A DNA stretch of 6,898 nt from Flavobacteriaceae bacterium (GTDB taxonomy: Bacteria; Bacteroidota; Bacteroidia; Flavobacteriales; Flavobacteriaceae): NCBI GenBank assembly GCA_027068695.1, contig JAMOMG010000273.1, forward strand, positions 1 to 6,898. Reading direction: 5' to 3'. The notes beneath the pieces were generated by a model. It made no database searches. It saw only the letters and a list, made by a program, of their open reading frames with translations, and was not told the origin of the DNA. This document shows, piece after piece, positions 6,762 to 6,898 of the stretch. The translations under genes and the position numbers were made by a program. Position 1 is the first letter of the stretch; every line of letters starts with the position of its first letter.

Positions 6762-6898
6762 ATGTTATATTATTTATTTGAATATTTAGATAAACATTAC
6801 AATTTAGCAGGAGCTGGGTTGTTTCAATATATTTCGTTTAGATCTGCCATGAGCTTCATTGTTTCTTTGCTTTTTTCAACAATTTATGGAAAACGAAT
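6762..6898 (+). CDS. mraY: Phospho-MurNAc-pentapeptide transferase MraY, 5' part only
   Basis: The first 45 codons plus two bases are present; the gene runs off the window end. The translation opens [14 protein letters not shown], continues through [15 protein letters not shown] and enters a hydrophobic helix (about residues 27-43) ending IYGKR. This is the characteristic MraY N-terminus with its first transmembrane helix. MraY transfers phospho-MurNAc-pentapeptide from UDP to undecaprenyl phosphate, making lipid I at the inner membrane. The catalytic aspartates lie beyond the window and cannot be checked. The ATG is 4 nt after the murE stop, in a different frame, in an A-rich context (AAAACA before ATG) with no Shine-Dalgarno. 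Confidence 0.93.
   Translation, partial: MLYYLFEYLDKHYNLAGAGLFQYISFRSAMSFIVSLLFSTIYGKR

Noticed and set aside
1..6898. An undescribed accessory system (defence, mobile element, CRISPR, retron)
   Set aside because: Nearly all bases are accounted for by conserved housekeeping genes in a familiar order. No direct-repeat array, transposase, tRNA boundary or compositional shift is visible.

Overview
The window is a strongly AT-rich chromosomal segment from a member of the Bacteroidota, most likely a marine-type Flavobacteriaceae species. The support is the protein sequences themselves, the TAnnTTTG-type -7 promoter elements, the absence of Shine-Dalgarno motifs before most starts, and the gene order mraZ-rsmH-ftsL-ftsI-murE-mraY with no murF between murE and mraY. 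I cannot name genus or species from the sequence.

Layout: on the minus strand, a short operon reads leftward from about 1401 to 22: an alpha/beta hydrolase of unknown substrate, then the ribosome-assembly GTPase EngB, only 3 nt apart. A 210-bp divergent region (1402-1611) holds a -7 element for each direction. Next to the rightward one is a triplet of GTGGG repeats at an exact 10-bp period, which looks like the MraZ operator. On the plus strand the division and cell wall (dcw) operon follows: mraZ (regulator), rsmH (16S rRNA methyltransferase), a divergent ftsL, ftsI (PASTA-bearing class B penicillin-binding protein), murE (UDP-MurNAc-tripeptide synthetase, meso-diaminopimelate type by its DNPR motif) and the first 45 codons of mraY, cut by the window end.

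How it fits together: MurE (cytoplasmic precursor) and MraY (lipid I synthesis) supply the substrate that FtsI cross-links at the septum. FtsL is the small membrane scaffold that in other bacteria works with FtsI. MraZ sets expression of the whole operon. RsmH and EngB tie the region to ribosome maturation.

This is a conserved core region and I see no mobile element, CRISPR array, tRNA, rRNA or defence system. The points most worth a second look are the operator architecture and the way rsmH, ftsL, ftsI and murE all lie in one reading frame, separated only by single stop codons, with ftsI and murE both starting at TTG.
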